Under the pieces are notes generated by a model. The model ran no database searches and was not told where the DNA came from. It worked only from the letters and a program-made list of their open reading frames with translations. Shown here one piece after another: positions 42,035 to 51,073 of a stretch of 51,076 bases of DNA (within the stretch, counting starts at the first letter, position 1; each line of letters begins with the position of its first letter). The stretch spans positions 1 to 51,076 of the forward strand of contig DATKFG010000149.1 in the NCBI GenBank assembly GCA_035511515.1, written 5' to 3'. The position numbers and the translations under genes were made by a program. This DNA is from VBCK01 sp035511515 (GTDB lineage Bacteria; Pseudomonadota; Gammaproteobacteria; Burkholderiales; Burkholderiaceae_F).

Positions 42035-42067
42035 GATCGCTCGCTTATTTATCGCCCACTCATTTAT
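42035..42067. repeat. short tandem duplication across the pth stop codon
   Basis: On the minus strand GGGCGATAAATGAGT is followed directly by GGGCGATAAATAAGC. The first unit contains the pth stop and the second lies just before the C13 peptidase start. It looks like a local slippage duplication. Confidence 0.6.
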
Positions 42068-42707
42068 CGCCCGCCCGGTCGGGCGGTTCAGCAGCGCCGG
42101 CAGGCGGGCTGCTGTGCAGGCGCATCATCGCGCGTTCGAACTGTCCTTCAATCGCCAGATCCAGCACCGCGTCGAGCCGCGCAATGGCATCCTCGATCGC
42201 GTCCCGCTCGTCGCGCCGCGGAGCGTTCAGCACGTAATCGGCGACATCCTGCTCCAGCCCGAGCGTGCGCGGATGGCCGATCCCGATGCGCGCCCGCCAG
42301 AAATCGGCTTGCGTCAGCCGAGCCTTGATGTCTTTCAGGCCGTTGTGCCCGGCCGTGCCACCACCCAGTTTCAGCCTGGCCTCGCCCGGGGGCAGGTCGA
42401 GCTCGTCGTGTGCGACCAGGATCTGATCCGGAAGGATCCGGTAAAACAGCGCCGTTGCCACCACGGCCTGCCCGGAGCGGTTCATCATCGTCGACGGCTT
42501 CAGCAGAATCAACTCCTGCGCCCCGACCGTGACGCGCGCCAGCTCGCCGAAGAACCTGCGCTCGGGGCGCAGCCTGGCACCGATCCGGGATGCGAAGCGG
42601 TCGACCAGCCAGAACCCCGCATTGTGGCGGGTGCGCTGATAGCTCGCCTCGGCATTGCCCAGCCCGACGAGCAACCGGATGCACGCTGCCGCGGGTTCGT
42701 CGGCCAT
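42060..42707 (-). CDS. pth: peptidyl-tRNA hydrolase
   Basis: Pth recycles tRNA from prematurely released peptidyl-tRNA. The 215-residue protein has LLVGLGNAEASYQRTRHNAG with the catalytic His28, LLKPSTMMNRSGQAV with the conserved Asn, VAHDELDLPPGEARL, and GGGTAGHNGLKDI. The ATG at 42707 is preferred; a GTG two codons upstream (42713) is possible. The last 20 residues are a family-variable tail. It follows rplY by 85 bases, the standard arrangement in this group. Confidence 0.96.
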   Translation of the reverse strand: MADEPAAACIRLLVGLGNAEASYQRTRHNAGFWLVDRFASRIGARLRPERRFFGELARVTVGAQELILLKPSTMMNRSGQAVVATALFYRILPDQILVAHDELDLPPGEARLKLGGGTAGHNGLKDIKARLTQADFWRARIGIGHPRTLGLEQDVADYVLNAPRRDERDAIEDAIARLDAVLDLAIEGQFERAMMRLHSSPPAGAAEPPDRAGDK

Positions 42708-42792
42708 GGTCACTCAGGGCGCAAGGCCGGCCGGCTGTGGATGAACCATCGACAGCCCGCCCGGAACCCGTCCCGGTTGCGCCGGCGGCTGG

Positions 42793-43536
42793 CTATTTCT
42801 TCTTTTCCGCGGCCGGCTTGGCGGCAGGCGCCGCAGCGGCGCCCGCCTTTGCCGCAGCCGGTGCCGGTGCGCCCTTGGCCGGCGCGCCCGCGGCGGGCGC
42901 TGCCGGTGCGGCTGCCGTTGCCGCAGCCGCCGCGGCGGCCACAGCTTCTTCGGCCGGGGCAACTTCTTCCTGCTGCACGCTGGGCAGCGTCACGCTGACC
43001 ACCACCGGGTTTTCCTTGCCGCGCAGCGCCGCGTTCACTCCCGGCGGCAGCTTCAGGTCGCGCACGTGCACCGTGTCCTGCGCGGTCAGGTGCGACAGAT
43101 CGACCTCGATGAATTCCGGCAGATCGCGCGGCAGGCACGAAATGTCCAGGTCCGACAGGACGTGACCGATGATCGCGCCGGTCAGCTTCACGGCCGGCGA
43201 ATGCTCGGCGCCGACGAAGTGCAGCGGAACCCTCACGTGGATCTTCTGGTCCTCGGAGACCCGCTGAAAGTCGATGTGCAGCACCAGTGAACGGTACGGA
43301 TGCATCTGGAAATCGCGCAACAGCACTTTTTCCGGCTGCCCGTCGAGCTCCATCTCCAGCACCGACGCGTGGAACTTCTCGCGTTTGAGCGAGTGAAACA
43401 GCGGGTTGTGATCCAGCTCGATCGGTATCGCGTCGGATTTGCCCCCGTACAGAATCCCGGGCACCTTGCCCAAGTGGCGCAAACGGCGGCTCGCACCCGT
43501 GCCTTGCGCCTTTCGTATCGTAGCTACCACCTTCAT
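42793..43536 (-). CDS. rplY: 50S ribosomal protein L25/general stress protein Ctc
   Basis: L25 binds 5S rRNA in the large subunit. This is the long, Ctc-type form: an L25 domain (about 4-92, with GKVPGILYG and LVLHIDFQRV) plus the C-terminal beta domain to about 185. A low-complexity tail of alanine, proline and lysine ends in KKK and is typical of Burkholderiales. The ATG at 43536 starts MKVVATIRKAQGTGASRRLR. The AGAGG ribosome-binding site lies within repeat family B, which occupies the whole leader. It sits between prs and pth. Confidence 0.95.
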   Translation of the reverse strand: MKVVATIRKAQGTGASRRLRHLGKVPGILYGGKSDAIPIELDHNPLFHSLKREKFHASVLEMELDGQPEKVLLRDFQMHPYRSLVLHIDFQRVSEDQKIHVRVPLHFVGAEHSPAVKLTGAIIGHVLSDLDISCLPRDLPEFIEVDLSHLTAQDTVHVRDLKLPPGVNAALRGKENPVVVSVTLPSVQQEEVAPAEEAVAAAAAAATAAAPAAPAAGAPAKGAPAPAAAKAGAAAAPAAKPAAEKKK

Positions 43537-43540
43537 GTTA

Positions 43541-43671
43541 TGAACCTCTGCTTCGAAAATTGTTATCTCTTGCCCCTTACTGGCGGCTTCGGAACCGAAA
43601 AGCGGGGGGATCGGCTTCGAGAGGGGTCTGCGACCCCCCTCGAGCACCCCCCGCGGCATTCACAAGCGTCG
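43541..43671 (-). repeat. structured repeat family B, copy 2 (rplY leader)
   Basis: This is the minus-strand counterpart of 24100-24232. It fills most of the 153-base gap between the prs stop and the rplY start and ends five bases before the rplY ATG. A hairpin CGAGGGGGGTC/GACCCCTCTCG (43619-43643) is conserved. Substitutions between the two copies within the stem mostly keep pairing. A leader control element for L25 or a mobile mini-repeat are both possible. Confidence 0.75.
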
Positions 43672-43689
43672 CCATTGCCGCCACACGGC

Positions 43690-44649
43690 TTACTCGATGA
43701 ACAACGAGCTCACCGAGTCTCCGCGCGAAATGCGCGAAATCGTCTCGCCCAGCAGCGCCGCGCACGAGAGCTGCCGGATCTTGCGGGACGCCGCGGCGGC
43801 CGGATCGAGCGGAATCGTGTCGGTCACCACCACCTCATCGAGCACCGACTGCTCTATGCGCTCGACCGCCTGGCCCGACAGCACCGGGTGCGTGCAATAC
43901 GCGTAGACCTGGCGCGCGCCCTGCTCGGCGAGCGCCCTGGCGGCCTGGCACAACGTGTTGGCGGTGTCGATCATGTCGTCCATGATCACGCACGTGCGGT
44001 CCTCGACCTCGCCGATGATGTTCATCACCTCGGCCACGTTGGCGCGCGGACGCCGCTTGTCGATGATCGCGAGGCCCGATTCCATCCGCTTGGCGAGCGC
44101 GCGGGCGCGCACCACGCCGCCGATGTCGGGCGACACGACCACCAGCTTCTGGTAGTTGTGCTTCCACAGATCGCCCAGCAGGATCGGGCTCGCGTACACG
44201 TTGTCGACCGGGATGTCGAAGAAGCCCTGGATCTGGTCCGCATGCAGATCCATCACCAGCAGGCGGTTCACGCCGACCGCCTGCAGCATATTGGCCACCA
44301 CCTTGGCGCTGATCGCGACCCGCGCCGAATGCGGCCGGCGGTCCTGCCGGGCGTAGCCGAAGTATGGAATCGCAGCGGTGATGCGGCCGGCCGAGGCGCG
44401 TTTGAGCGCATCGACCATGATGACCAGTTCCATCAGGTTGTCGTTGGTCGGCGCGCAAGTCGACTGCAGCACGAACACGTCCTTGCCGCGGACGTTTTCG
44501 TTGATCTCGACCATCACCTCGCCGTCCGAGAAACGCGAAACCACCGCGCGGCCCAGCGGGATGTTCAGGTGCTGCACGACGGCGTGCGCCAGCTTCGGGT
44601 TCGCGTTGCCCGAAAACACCATCAGATTGTCGGAAACGGGTGCCGCCAT
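43690..44649 (-). CDS. prs: ribose-phosphate pyrophosphokinase
   Basis: Prs makes PRPP from ribose 5-phosphate and ATP for nucleotide, histidine and tryptophan synthesis. The 319-residue protein has MVFSGNANPKLA, the ATP-binding region NENVRGKDVFVLQ, PYFGYARQDR, the metal-binding MDLHADQIQGFF, and the PRPP loop VIMDDMIDTANT. The ATG at 44649 is preferred over GTG one codon earlier. It lies 12 bases downstream of the tRNA-Gln gene, so the mature transcript is probably processed from an ispE-tRNA-prs precursor. Confidence 0.97.
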   Translation of the reverse strand: MAAPVSDNLMVFSGNANPKLAHAVVQHLNIPLGRAVVSRFSDGEVMVEINENVRGKDVFVLQSTCAPTNDNLMELVIMVDALKRASAGRITAAIPYFGYARQDRRPHSARVAISAKVVANMLQAVGVNRLLVMDLHADQIQGFFDIPVDNVYASPILLGDLWKHNYQKLVVVSPDIGGVVRARALAKRMESGLAIIDKRRPRANVAEVMNIIGEVEDRTCVIMDDMIDTANTLCQAARALAEQGARQVYAYCTHPVLSGQAVERIEQSVLDEVVVTDTIPLDPAAAASRKIRQLSCAALLGETISRISRGDSVSSLFIE

Positions 44650-44661
44650 CACGGATCGATA

Positions 44662-44738
44662 TGGCTGGGGAGGAAGGATTCGAACCCTCGAATGGCGGAA
44701 TCAAAATCCGCTGCCTTAACCAGCTTGGCGACTCCCCA
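44662..44738 (-). tRNA. tRNA-Gln (anticodon TTG)
   Basis: The 77-base cloverleaf has an encoded CCA. The acceptor stem pairs TGGGGAG (5') with CTCCCCA. The D-loop region is AAGCTGGTTAAGGC, the anticodon loop TTTTGAT in a CGGAT/ATCCG-like stem, and the T-arm contains GGTTCGAATCC. Anticodon TTG reads CAA, glutamine. It sits between ispE and prs in the usual betaproteobacterial order. Confidence 0.96.
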
Positions 44739-44810
44739 GTGTGAAACTCGAAGTCAATTCAGATCCCGCCGGCCCAGGCCGCTCGGCGATGCAGCGCACC
44801 GCCACCGAGC

Positions 44811-45683
44811 TCACCACGCCGCCAGCGGATGTTCGGGCAGCCCGGCCACGGCCCATGCGGACCATACGGCAGGGGCGTCGGCGATCGCGCGCTGCGCCTG
44901 AGCTTCGGTTTCGAACGCCGCGAACACGCAGGCGCCGGAACCGGTCATGCGTGCATCGCCGAATTGCGCCAAATAGCGCAGCGCGGCGTCCACTTCCGGC
45001 ACACGGCTCCGGACGATCGGTTCAAGATCGTTGCCGCGTGCCCAGGAACCCATCTCTCCGCTCCCAGGCCGATGAAGGCCGCCCTCGGGAAAGCTTTGGA
45101 TTTTGGCGCGTTCAAGGTGCGCTGTCAATTCGCTCGACCGGAAGATTTCCGCAGTCGAAACATGAACTTGAGGATGAATCAGCGCATACCAGCGCGCCGC
45201 AACGGCCAGCGGCGACAGCCGCTCGCCGATGCCTTCGCCCAGCGATGGTCCGCGCTGCAGGAAAAACGCGACGTCGGCGCCGAGCTGCACCGCCACAGCG
45301 GCCAGGCGCTCGCGCGTCCACTGCAGCTGCCACAGGCGATTGAGCGCCAGCAGCGTGGTGGCGGCGTCGGACGAGCCGCCGCCCAGCCCACCGCCGCTCG
45401 GAATGCGCTTTTCCACGTCGATCCGCACGCCCAGGCGCAACTGCGATTGCTGCTGCAGCAGCCGCGCCGCACGCACCGCCAGGTCCTGCTCGATCGGGCC
45501 GGCGAGGTCGCCGCCGCGCTCGATGCGGGCATCGTCGAGGCGCTCGAAGTCCAGCGTGTCGGCCAGGCCGATCGCGACGAAACCGGTTCTGAGGTCGTGC
45601 AAGCCGTCCTGACGGCGCCCCACCACCTGCAAAAACAGGTTCAGCTTGGCCGGCGCGGGCAGGCCCAGCATCAGCCGCGTCAT
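44811..45683 (-). CDS. ispE: 4-diphosphocytidyl-2-C-methyl-D-erythritol kinase
   Basis: IspE phosphorylates CDP-ME in the MEP isoprenoid pathway. The 290-residue GHMP kinase has PAPAKLNLFLQVVG with the catalytic Lys near the N-terminus, the ATP loop PSGGGLGGGSSDAATTL (about 95-111), and the third motif ARMTGSGACVFAAF near the end. Its ATG overlaps the lolB stop (ATGA), and the tRNA-Gln gene follows 72 bases later. The TPR lipoprotein-lolB-ispE-tRNA-prs string is a strong Burkholderiales marker. Confidence 0.96.
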   Translation of the reverse strand: MTRLMLGLPAPAKLNLFLQVVGRRQDGLHDLRTGFVAIGLADTLDFERLDDARIERGGDLAGPIEQDLAVRAARLLQQQSQLRLGVRIDVEKRIPSGGGLGGGSSDAATTLLALNRLWQLQWTRERLAAVAVQLGADVAFFLQRGPSLGEGIGERLSPLAVAARWYALIHPQVHVSTAEIFRSSELTAHLERAKIQSFPEGGLHRPGSGEMGSWARGNDLEPIVRSRVPEVDAALRYLAQFGDARMTGSGACVFAAFETEAQAQRAIADAPAVWSAWAVAGLPEHPLAAW

Positions 45684-46276
45684 GAGCCGCCTCCCGGGTC
45701 CAGAACAACGCGCAGCGACACGGCCGGCGCCTCGCCCTGCTGCGGGCGACTCAGGTCGAGTCGCCGTATGCGCCCGTCGGGGCCACGCGGGTCGAACCGG
45801 ATCGTCCATCCGTCCTGCTGCAGTTCGGTGGCGCCGTCGTTGGTGGGATCCAGCCGGTAGGGCCGGTCTTTCACCGGGCGTCCTTCGATCCAGTCGCCGA
45901 TGCCCGACATCGGCAATGCCCAGCCGAGCACCTGCTGGCTCAAAGCCTCCGGGTCCGGCCCATGCTCGGTGCGCAGGCCGCCCGCGGTCGGCACGGTCAG
46001 CCGCGCGCCACTCGGTCCGGACTGCACGCGAGCAACCGTCGTGCCCAACGGAGTGCTCAAGTCCAGCGTGACGTCGGATCCCGCCACGGTCAGCGCGAAG
46101 CGGCCGCTGGCCGTCTGGTGCCGATCGGTCCCGTCGACTGCCAGCGCAAACCGGCCCTCGTAGCTCACCCCATCGGGGGCCGCCGGCAACGAAGCGCATC
46201 CGGCAGCCAGCAGGCACAGCACCAGGCCAAGCCGGCCCGAGGTAAGAACGGGTCGCGGGCCGGGTGCAGCGCTCAA
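45680..46276 (-). CDS. lolB: outer-membrane lipoprotein insertase LolB
   Basis: LolB accepts lipoproteins from the periplasmic chaperone LolA and inserts them into the outer membrane; it is itself a lipoprotein. The 198-residue product has a signal with lipobox LAAGC, then YEGRFALAVDG and GRFALTVAGSDVTLDLSTP. The later VLGWALPMSGIGDWIEGRP is a LolB hallmark. The start is a TTG at 46276 that overlaps the stop of the TPR gene as TTGA, so it is coupled to that gene. Confidence 0.9.
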   Translation of the reverse strand: MSAAPGPRPVLTSGRLGLVLCLLAAGCASLPAAPDGVSYEGRFALAVDGTDRHQTASGRFALTVAGSDVTLDLSTPLGTTVARVQSGPSGARLTVPTAGGLRTEHGPDPEALSQQVLGWALPMSGIGDWIEGRPVKDRPYRLDPTNDGATELQQDGWTIRFDPRGPDGRIRRLDLSRPQQGEAPAVSLRVVLDPGGGS

Positions 46277-48075
46277 GGCTTCACGTCCAGCCGCAGCAGC
46301 GTCTCCTTCAGCGTCTCGTTGTCGGACTCGCGCCGGCTCGCCTCGCGCCAAACGGTGCGCGCGGCATCCCGATCCCCCTGCCGCCACATCACCTCGCCCA
46401 GGTGCGCCGCCACGTCGGCCTCGGGCTTGAGCCGATAGGCTCTTCCGAGAAAATCGCGGGCGGCCGACAGGTTGCCGAGCCGGTACTGGACCCAGCCCAT
46501 CGAATCCAGAATGAAACCATCATCCGGGGCCAGCTGCAGCGCCTTGTCGATCAGCTCGTAGGCCTCCTTCAGGCGGATATTGCGATCCGCAAACGTGTAG
46601 CCAAGCGCGTTGTAGGCGTGCGCGTAGTCCGGCTTGAGCTGGACCAGATGGCGCAGGTGCGTCTCCATCACGTCCAGGCGGTCGAGCCGCTCGGCCGACA
46701 TGGCGGTTTCATACAGCAGATTGGGCTCGTCGGGCGCCGCCTGCAGAGCCGCTGCCAGCAGCTGGTACGACTCCTGGTAGCGATGGGCGTCGCGCAGGAT
46801 CTGCCCCTTGGACAGCAGGATCTGTGAGCGGTCGTCCGCAGACTCGGACGGCGTGTCGCCCAGCAGCTTGAGCGCATCGTCCACGCGGGCGAGCTTGGCC
46901 AGCAGGAACGCTTCCCGGATGCGCGCCGTCACGACCTGTTCGGGACTGCGCACGCGGTGCAGCCAGTCGAATGCGTCGTCGTACTTCTGCTCCTCCTCGC
47001 TGACCCGCGCCAGATTCAGGTACGCCGGATCGGGTTCGCGGTCGGCTCCCTCCTCGATCGCCTTCAGGTAACGCTCGAAATATTCGCGCGCCTGCGGGCG
47101 AAGTTCCGCCTGCAGCGAGAGCACCCCCAAGGCGAACAACGGATCGGGCCCGTTCGGGTCGCGCCGCAACAGCTCCTCGAACTGGGCGCGCGCCGCATCG
47201 TTGCGCCCATCGCCCACCAGAAGCCTCGCGTACTCCAGGCGCGCCGCGGCCGCGTTCGGATTGCGTTGCAGGAACCCGGACAGCAGCCCGATCGCATCGG
47301 CGCGCCCGGCCGCCTCGGTCCGGTTCTTCGCTTCCAGCATGAACTGCGCCGCTGCGATCGCCGCCTGTTCCGAATCCGGCTTCAGCGCCATCGCTGCGCG
47401 CGCCTCCTCGCCCGCGCGCGCGCTCTGGCCCGCCGCATGGGCCCCGTGGGCCAGGATCAGGTGCACCTCGAAGGCGCGCTTGCGGTCGCTGCGATAGGGC
47501 TCGGCCAGCGCCTGCAGCAGTCCCAGCGCCTGCGCCTGATCGGGGGAGCGCGCCAGCAGGCGCTGGATCCGCGCCAGCGCGGCCAGGGGCTCGGCCTCGT
47601 CCCGAACCTGCTTCTGCAGCAGCGGCTTGGCCTCGTCGTAGCGGCCGTTGGCCACCAGCAGCGAGGTGAAGGTCTGCTCGGCCTCCGTGGAGCCGCCATC
47701 CAGTTCGCGCCACAAGCGAGCCGACTCCAGGGCCTGGGCGGCGTCGCGCGCACCCAGCGCAACCTCGGTCGCGCGCCGCGCCAGCCGCGGATCGCGCGTT
47801 TCGCGCGCCGCCTTCGTCAGCGTGGCGAAGGCGGCGCTGAACTCGCCCCGTTGCACCGCGACCTCGGCTGCCACGATTTCGAACAGCAGCGGGCCGGTCA
47901 GCTCGACCTCGGGCAGCGGCCGGCTCGCCTCGGGCGCCTCGGCCGGGGTCGCGGCGGGCTCATTCTGCGCGACCGTCGGGCGGTTGGCCGGACCTGCGCA
48001 CCCTACAATCAGCGCGCACAGCACGGACGCCGCCCGTGCCGCAGCCGCCCCCAGGGGTCTGCCTTGCTTGAACAT
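46273..48075 (-). CDS. TPR-repeat lipoprotein
   Basis: A 600-residue lipoprotein with signal and a LIVGC lipobox, a proline-rich tether to about 60, then tandem tetratricopeptide repeats through the whole chain. Clear TPR helices include AAARLEYARLLVGDGRNDAAR and YNALGYTFADRNIRLKEAYELI near the C-terminus. It is a scaffold, probably in the periplasm at the outer membrane. This gene precedes lolB across Burkholderiales, but its role is not settled. ATG at 48075 is preferred over a start six codons upstream. The 5' end is divergent from mutM, with 63 bases between. Confidence 0.88.
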   Translation of the reverse strand: MFKQGRPLGAAAARAASVLCALIVGCAGPANRPTVAQNEPAATPAEAPEASRPLPEVELTGPLLFEIVAAEVAVQRGEFSAAFATLTKAARETRDPRLARRATEVALGARDAAQALESARLWRELDGGSTEAEQTFTSLLVANGRYDEAKPLLQKQVRDEAEPLAALARIQRLLARSPDQAQALGLLQALAEPYRSDRKRAFEVHLILAHGAHAAGQSARAGEEARAAMALKPDSEQAAIAAAQFMLEAKNRTEAAGRADAIGLLSGFLQRNPNAAAARLEYARLLVGDGRNDAARAQFEELLRRDPNGPDPLFALGVLSLQAELRPQAREYFERYLKAIEEGADREPDPAYLNLARVSEEEQKYDDAFDWLHRVRSPEQVVTARIREAFLLAKLARVDDALKLLGDTPSESADDRSQILLSKGQILRDAHRYQESYQLLAAALQAAPDEPNLLYETAMSAERLDRLDVMETHLRHLVQLKPDYAHAYNALGYTFADRNIRLKEAYELIDKALQLAPDDGFILDSMGWVQYRLGNLSAARDFLGRAYRLKPEADVAAHLGEVMWRQGDRDAARTVWREASRRESDNETLKETLLRLDVKP

Positions 48076-48138
48076 GTTCGCAGCGCCCGCCAAGGCGGGA
48101 TGGGTTCGTCGAATCGACAGTTTAGCCGTGACCGCAAA

Positions 48139-48969
48139 ATGCCCGAATTACCCGAAGTCGAGGTTACCCGCCGCTCCATGACGACCGCGCTCGAAGGCCG
48201 GCCGGTCAGCGTGCTGCGGGTGTATGAGCCGCGGCTGCGCTGGCCGGTGCCGCGCACGCTCGCCTCCACGCTGGCCGGCCGCCGCCTGCAGCGCATCGAC
48301 CGGCGCGGCAAGTACCTGTTGTGGCGCTTCGAGCACGGCGTGCTGATTTCCCACCTGGGCATGACCGGGTCCTGGCGCCTTTACCCGGCGCAAGGCGTTC
48401 CCGCGCGAGGCCCGCATGACCACGTCGACCTGGGCTTCGACTCGGTACTGGCCCGGCTGACGGACCCGAGGCGTTTCGGCGCCCTGCTGTGGCACCCGGC
48501 CGCGCACGGTGACGTCGAGCAACATCCGCTGCTCGCCTCGCTCGGTGCGGAACCGCTGGAGTGCGGTTTCGACGGCGCGCGCCTTTACCGGGCCACGCGC
48601 GGCCGCTCGGCTTCGATCAAGCAGGTGTTGCTGGCCGGCGATGCGGTGGTGGGGGTCGGCAACATCTACGCTTCCGAAAGCCTGTTCGACGCGCGCATCG
48701 ATCCGCGCCTGCCGGCGCGGCGCCTGGGCCCGGTGCGCTGCGCCCGGCTCGCCGCATCGATACGGCGGGTGCTGAGCGAGGCCATCGAGGCCGGCGGATC
48801 GACGCTGCGCGACTACACGGCGGCCGACGGGGCCGAGGGCCGCTACGCGCTGCAGGCACGGGTTTACGGGCGCGATGGCTCGGAGTGCCCAGTGTGCGGC
48901 CGTCCAATTCAACGGATCGTGCAGGGTCAGCGCGCCACATACTGGTGCAGCCGTTGCCAGCGGCGCTGA
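48139..48969 (+). CDS. mutM: formamidopyrimidine-DNA glycosylase
   Basis: MutM (Fpg) removes 8-oxoguanine and ring-opened purines and nicks the abasic site. The 276-residue protein starts MPELPEVEVTRR, with Pro2 (after Met removal) as the catalytic nucleophile and Glu3 as the acid. It contains the RGKYLLW lysine and helix-two-turns-helix VGVGNIYASESLF. It closes with a four-cysteine zinc finger, CPVC near residue 255 and CSRC at the end. The ATG at 48139 is fixed by the catalytic proline. It is divergent from the TPR lipoprotein gene. Confidence 0.97.
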   Translation: MPELPEVEVTRRSMTTALEGRPVSVLRVYEPRLRWPVPRTLASTLAGRRLQRIDRRGKYLLWRFEHGVLISHLGMTGSWRLYPAQGVPARGPHDHVDLGFDSVLARLTDPRRFGALLWHPAAHGDVEQHPLLASLGAEPLECGFDGARLYRATRGRSASIKQVLLAGDAVVGVGNIYASESLFDARIDPRLPARRLGPVRCARLAASIRRVLSEAIEAGGSTLRDYTAADGAEGRYALQARVYGRDGSECPVCGRPIQRIVQGQRATYWCSRCQRR

Positions 48970-49075
48970 GCGCGGCGTGGGTGCGGCTGCGCGGCGCAAC
49001 ACTGGCCCCGCTGCGGCTGTGTTAGATTGATCCAACCGCCGGGCCGGGCGCCGGACGATCGCCGAGCATTCGTAC

Positions 49076-51073
49076 ATGTCGCAGCTCGCCACCAGCTTCC
49101 AGCAGTACGGTGCATGGCGCGATACTTTGGCGGTGTCGGTCGCCCGCTTGCGCCGATGGCTGGAAGACGCCCACCTGTTGGAGCCCGACGCGGCCCGGCG
49201 CCTGGACCTGGCGCTGGAGCGGCTCAGCGGCGACCGCCTGGTGGTCGCCTTCATCGCCGAGTTCTCGCGCGGCAAATCCGAGCTGATCAACGCGATCTTC
49301 TTCGCCGACTACGGCCGCCGGATCCTGCCGTCCTCGGCCGGGCGCACGACGATGTGTCCGACCGAGCTGATGTACGACGAGTCGCTGCCGCCCTGCATCC
49401 GGGCGCTGCCGATCGAGACCCGCGCACGACTCGGAACCATGGCCGACTTCAAGAGAAGTTCGGGCGAATGGCGGGTATTTCCGGTCGACACGGCCTCGCC
49501 GGACGGCATGTTCAAGGCATTCCAGCTGGTGGCCGAGACCATGCGCGTCGGCATCGACGAAGCGCGCATGTACGGGCTGTTCGACCCCAACGACCCGGAC
49601 CAGTTGATCAACCAGGGCTCCGAGAACCTGGTCGAAATCTCGCGCTGGCGGCACGCGGTGATCAATTTCCCGCACCCGCTGCTCAAGCAGGGCCTGGTAA
49701 TCCTGGACACGCCGGGACTGAACGCGATCGGCACCGAGCCCGAATTGACGCTGTCGCTGGTGCCGAGCGCGCACGCCGTGCTGTTCGTGCTGGCGGCCGA
49801 TACCGGGGTTACCAAGAGCGACCTGGATGTGTGGCGCCACATCATGGGCGATTCGCCGGAAACGGCCAACCACCTTGCGGTTTTGAACAAGATCGACGGC
49901 TTGTGGGACGTGCTCAAAGCACAGAGCGAAATCGAAGCCGAGGTGCGCCGGCAGGTGATCAGCGTCAGCGAGACGCTGAAGATCGACCGCAAGCGTGTGT
50001 TCGCGGTGTCGGCCCAGAAGGGGCTCGTCGCCAAGGTCACCGGCGACGCGGCGCTGCTGGAGCGCAGCCGGCTGCCGACCCTGGAGGCGGCGCTGGTCGA
50101 TCTGCTGGTGCCGCAGCGCCAGCAGATCATCCGCGAACAGACGCTGGCCGTGAGCTCGCGTGTGGTCAACGAGGTGCGCCAGGCGCTGGGGGCGCGCGAA
50201 CGCAACCTGGTCGAACAGCTGTACGAGCTGCGCGCGCTGCAGGGCAAGAACCAGAGCGCCGTCGAGCGGATGCTGCTGCGGGCCCAGACCGAGCAGCGCG
50301 ATTTCGAAGAAAACGTGCGCAAGGTGGTGGCGGCGCGGGTCGTGCTGGCACGGCTGGCCGAACAGGGCTACGCCAACCTGCGGCTGCAGGCACTGCGCAC
50401 GGCGGTGATGGCCACGCGCGACCGGATGCGCAAAGTGCGCCTGACCCCGGGTTTCATGAGCACCGTGCGGGAGTATTTCGGGAACCTGCGCGAAATGATC
50501 CGGCGCGCCAATGCGACGCTGGCCGAAATCGAGCGGATGGTGCTGGGTGTGCAGCGCCGCTTCGCGGAAGACACCGGCTGGAGCATTCCGCCGCCGATGA
50601 CCTTCTCGCTGGACACCTACCTCGCCGAGGTCGACCGGGTCGAGGCGGCCTATGAAGGCCATTTCGGCACGATCGCGGTCCTGACGCGCGACAAGTGGTC
50701 GCTGATCGAGCGGTTCTTCGAAACCGTGGTCGGCAAGTCGCGCACGATCTTCTCGGCGGCCGAACGCGACACCGAGGCCTGGGTCCGCTCGCTGCTGCCC
50801 CCGCTGGAGGCGCAGGTGCGCGAGCAGCGCCAGCAGCTGAAAAAACGCACCGACGCGGTCGAGCGGATACGCGACGCCCAGGAATCGCTCGACGGCCGCA
50901 TCGGCCAGCTCGAGGACGCGCTACAGGACGTGCAGGCGTACCTGGACGAGCTGAAGAAGATTGCGGCAACGATCACGGTCCCGCATTCGACGGCCTCGCG
51001 CCCGGCGGCGGAGGCCCCGCGCGCCGAAGCGCACGGCCAGGGGCTGCCGTCGTACCTGCGTGTCGAGATCTGA
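49076..51073 (+). CDS. dynamin-like GTPase family protein
   Basis: A 665-residue large GTPase. After an N-terminal helix (about 1-55) come the G1 loop AEFSRGKS (61-68), a G2 region GRTTMCPTE, G3 DTPG, and G4 NKID. The first G1 residue is Ala where Gly is usual. The rest is long helices (about 350-640) with coiled-coil character, for example RIGQLEDALQDVQAYLDELKK near the end, as in bacterial dynamin-like proteins that remodel membranes. A single full-length gene is present, not the tandem pair seen in some bacteria. The ATG at 49076 lacks a strong ribosome-binding site. It stops three bases before the end of the window. Confidence 0.85.
   Translation: MSQLATSFQQYGAWRDTLAVSVARLRRWLEDAHLLEPDAARRLDLALERLSGDRLVVAFIAEFSRGKSELINAIFFADYGRRILPSSAGRTTMCPTELMYDESLPPCIRALPIETRARLGTMADFKRSSGEWRVFPVDTASPDGMFKAFQLVAETMRVGIDEARMYGLFDPNDPDQLINQGSENLVEISRWRHAVINFPHPLLKQGLVILDTPGLNAIGTEPELTLSLVPSAHAVLFVLAADTGVTKSDLDVWRHIMGDSPETANHLAVLNKIDGLWDVLKAQSEIEAEVRRQVISVSETLKIDRKRVFAVSAQKGLVAKVTGDAALLERSRLPTLEAALVDLLVPQRQQIIREQTLAVSSRVVNEVRQALGARERNLVEQLYELRALQGKNQSAVERMLLRAQTEQRDFEENVRKVVAARVVLARLAEQGYANLRLQALRTAVMATRDRMRKVRLTPGFMSTVREYFGNLREMIRRANATLAEIERMVLGVQRRFAEDTGWSIPPPMTFSLDTYLAEVDRVEAAYEGHFGTIAVLTRDKWSLIERFFETVVGKSRTIFSAAERDTEAWVRSLLPPLEAQVREQRQQLKKRTDAVERIRDAQESLDGRIGQLEDALQDVQAYLDELKKIAATITVPHSTASRPAAEAPRAEAHGQGLPSYLRVEI

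Noticed and set aside
43537..43659. N-terminal extension of rplY by 41 codons
   Set aside because: The L25 domain starts at the ATG at 43536 with AGAGG upstream; the extension is only the translated repeat leader.
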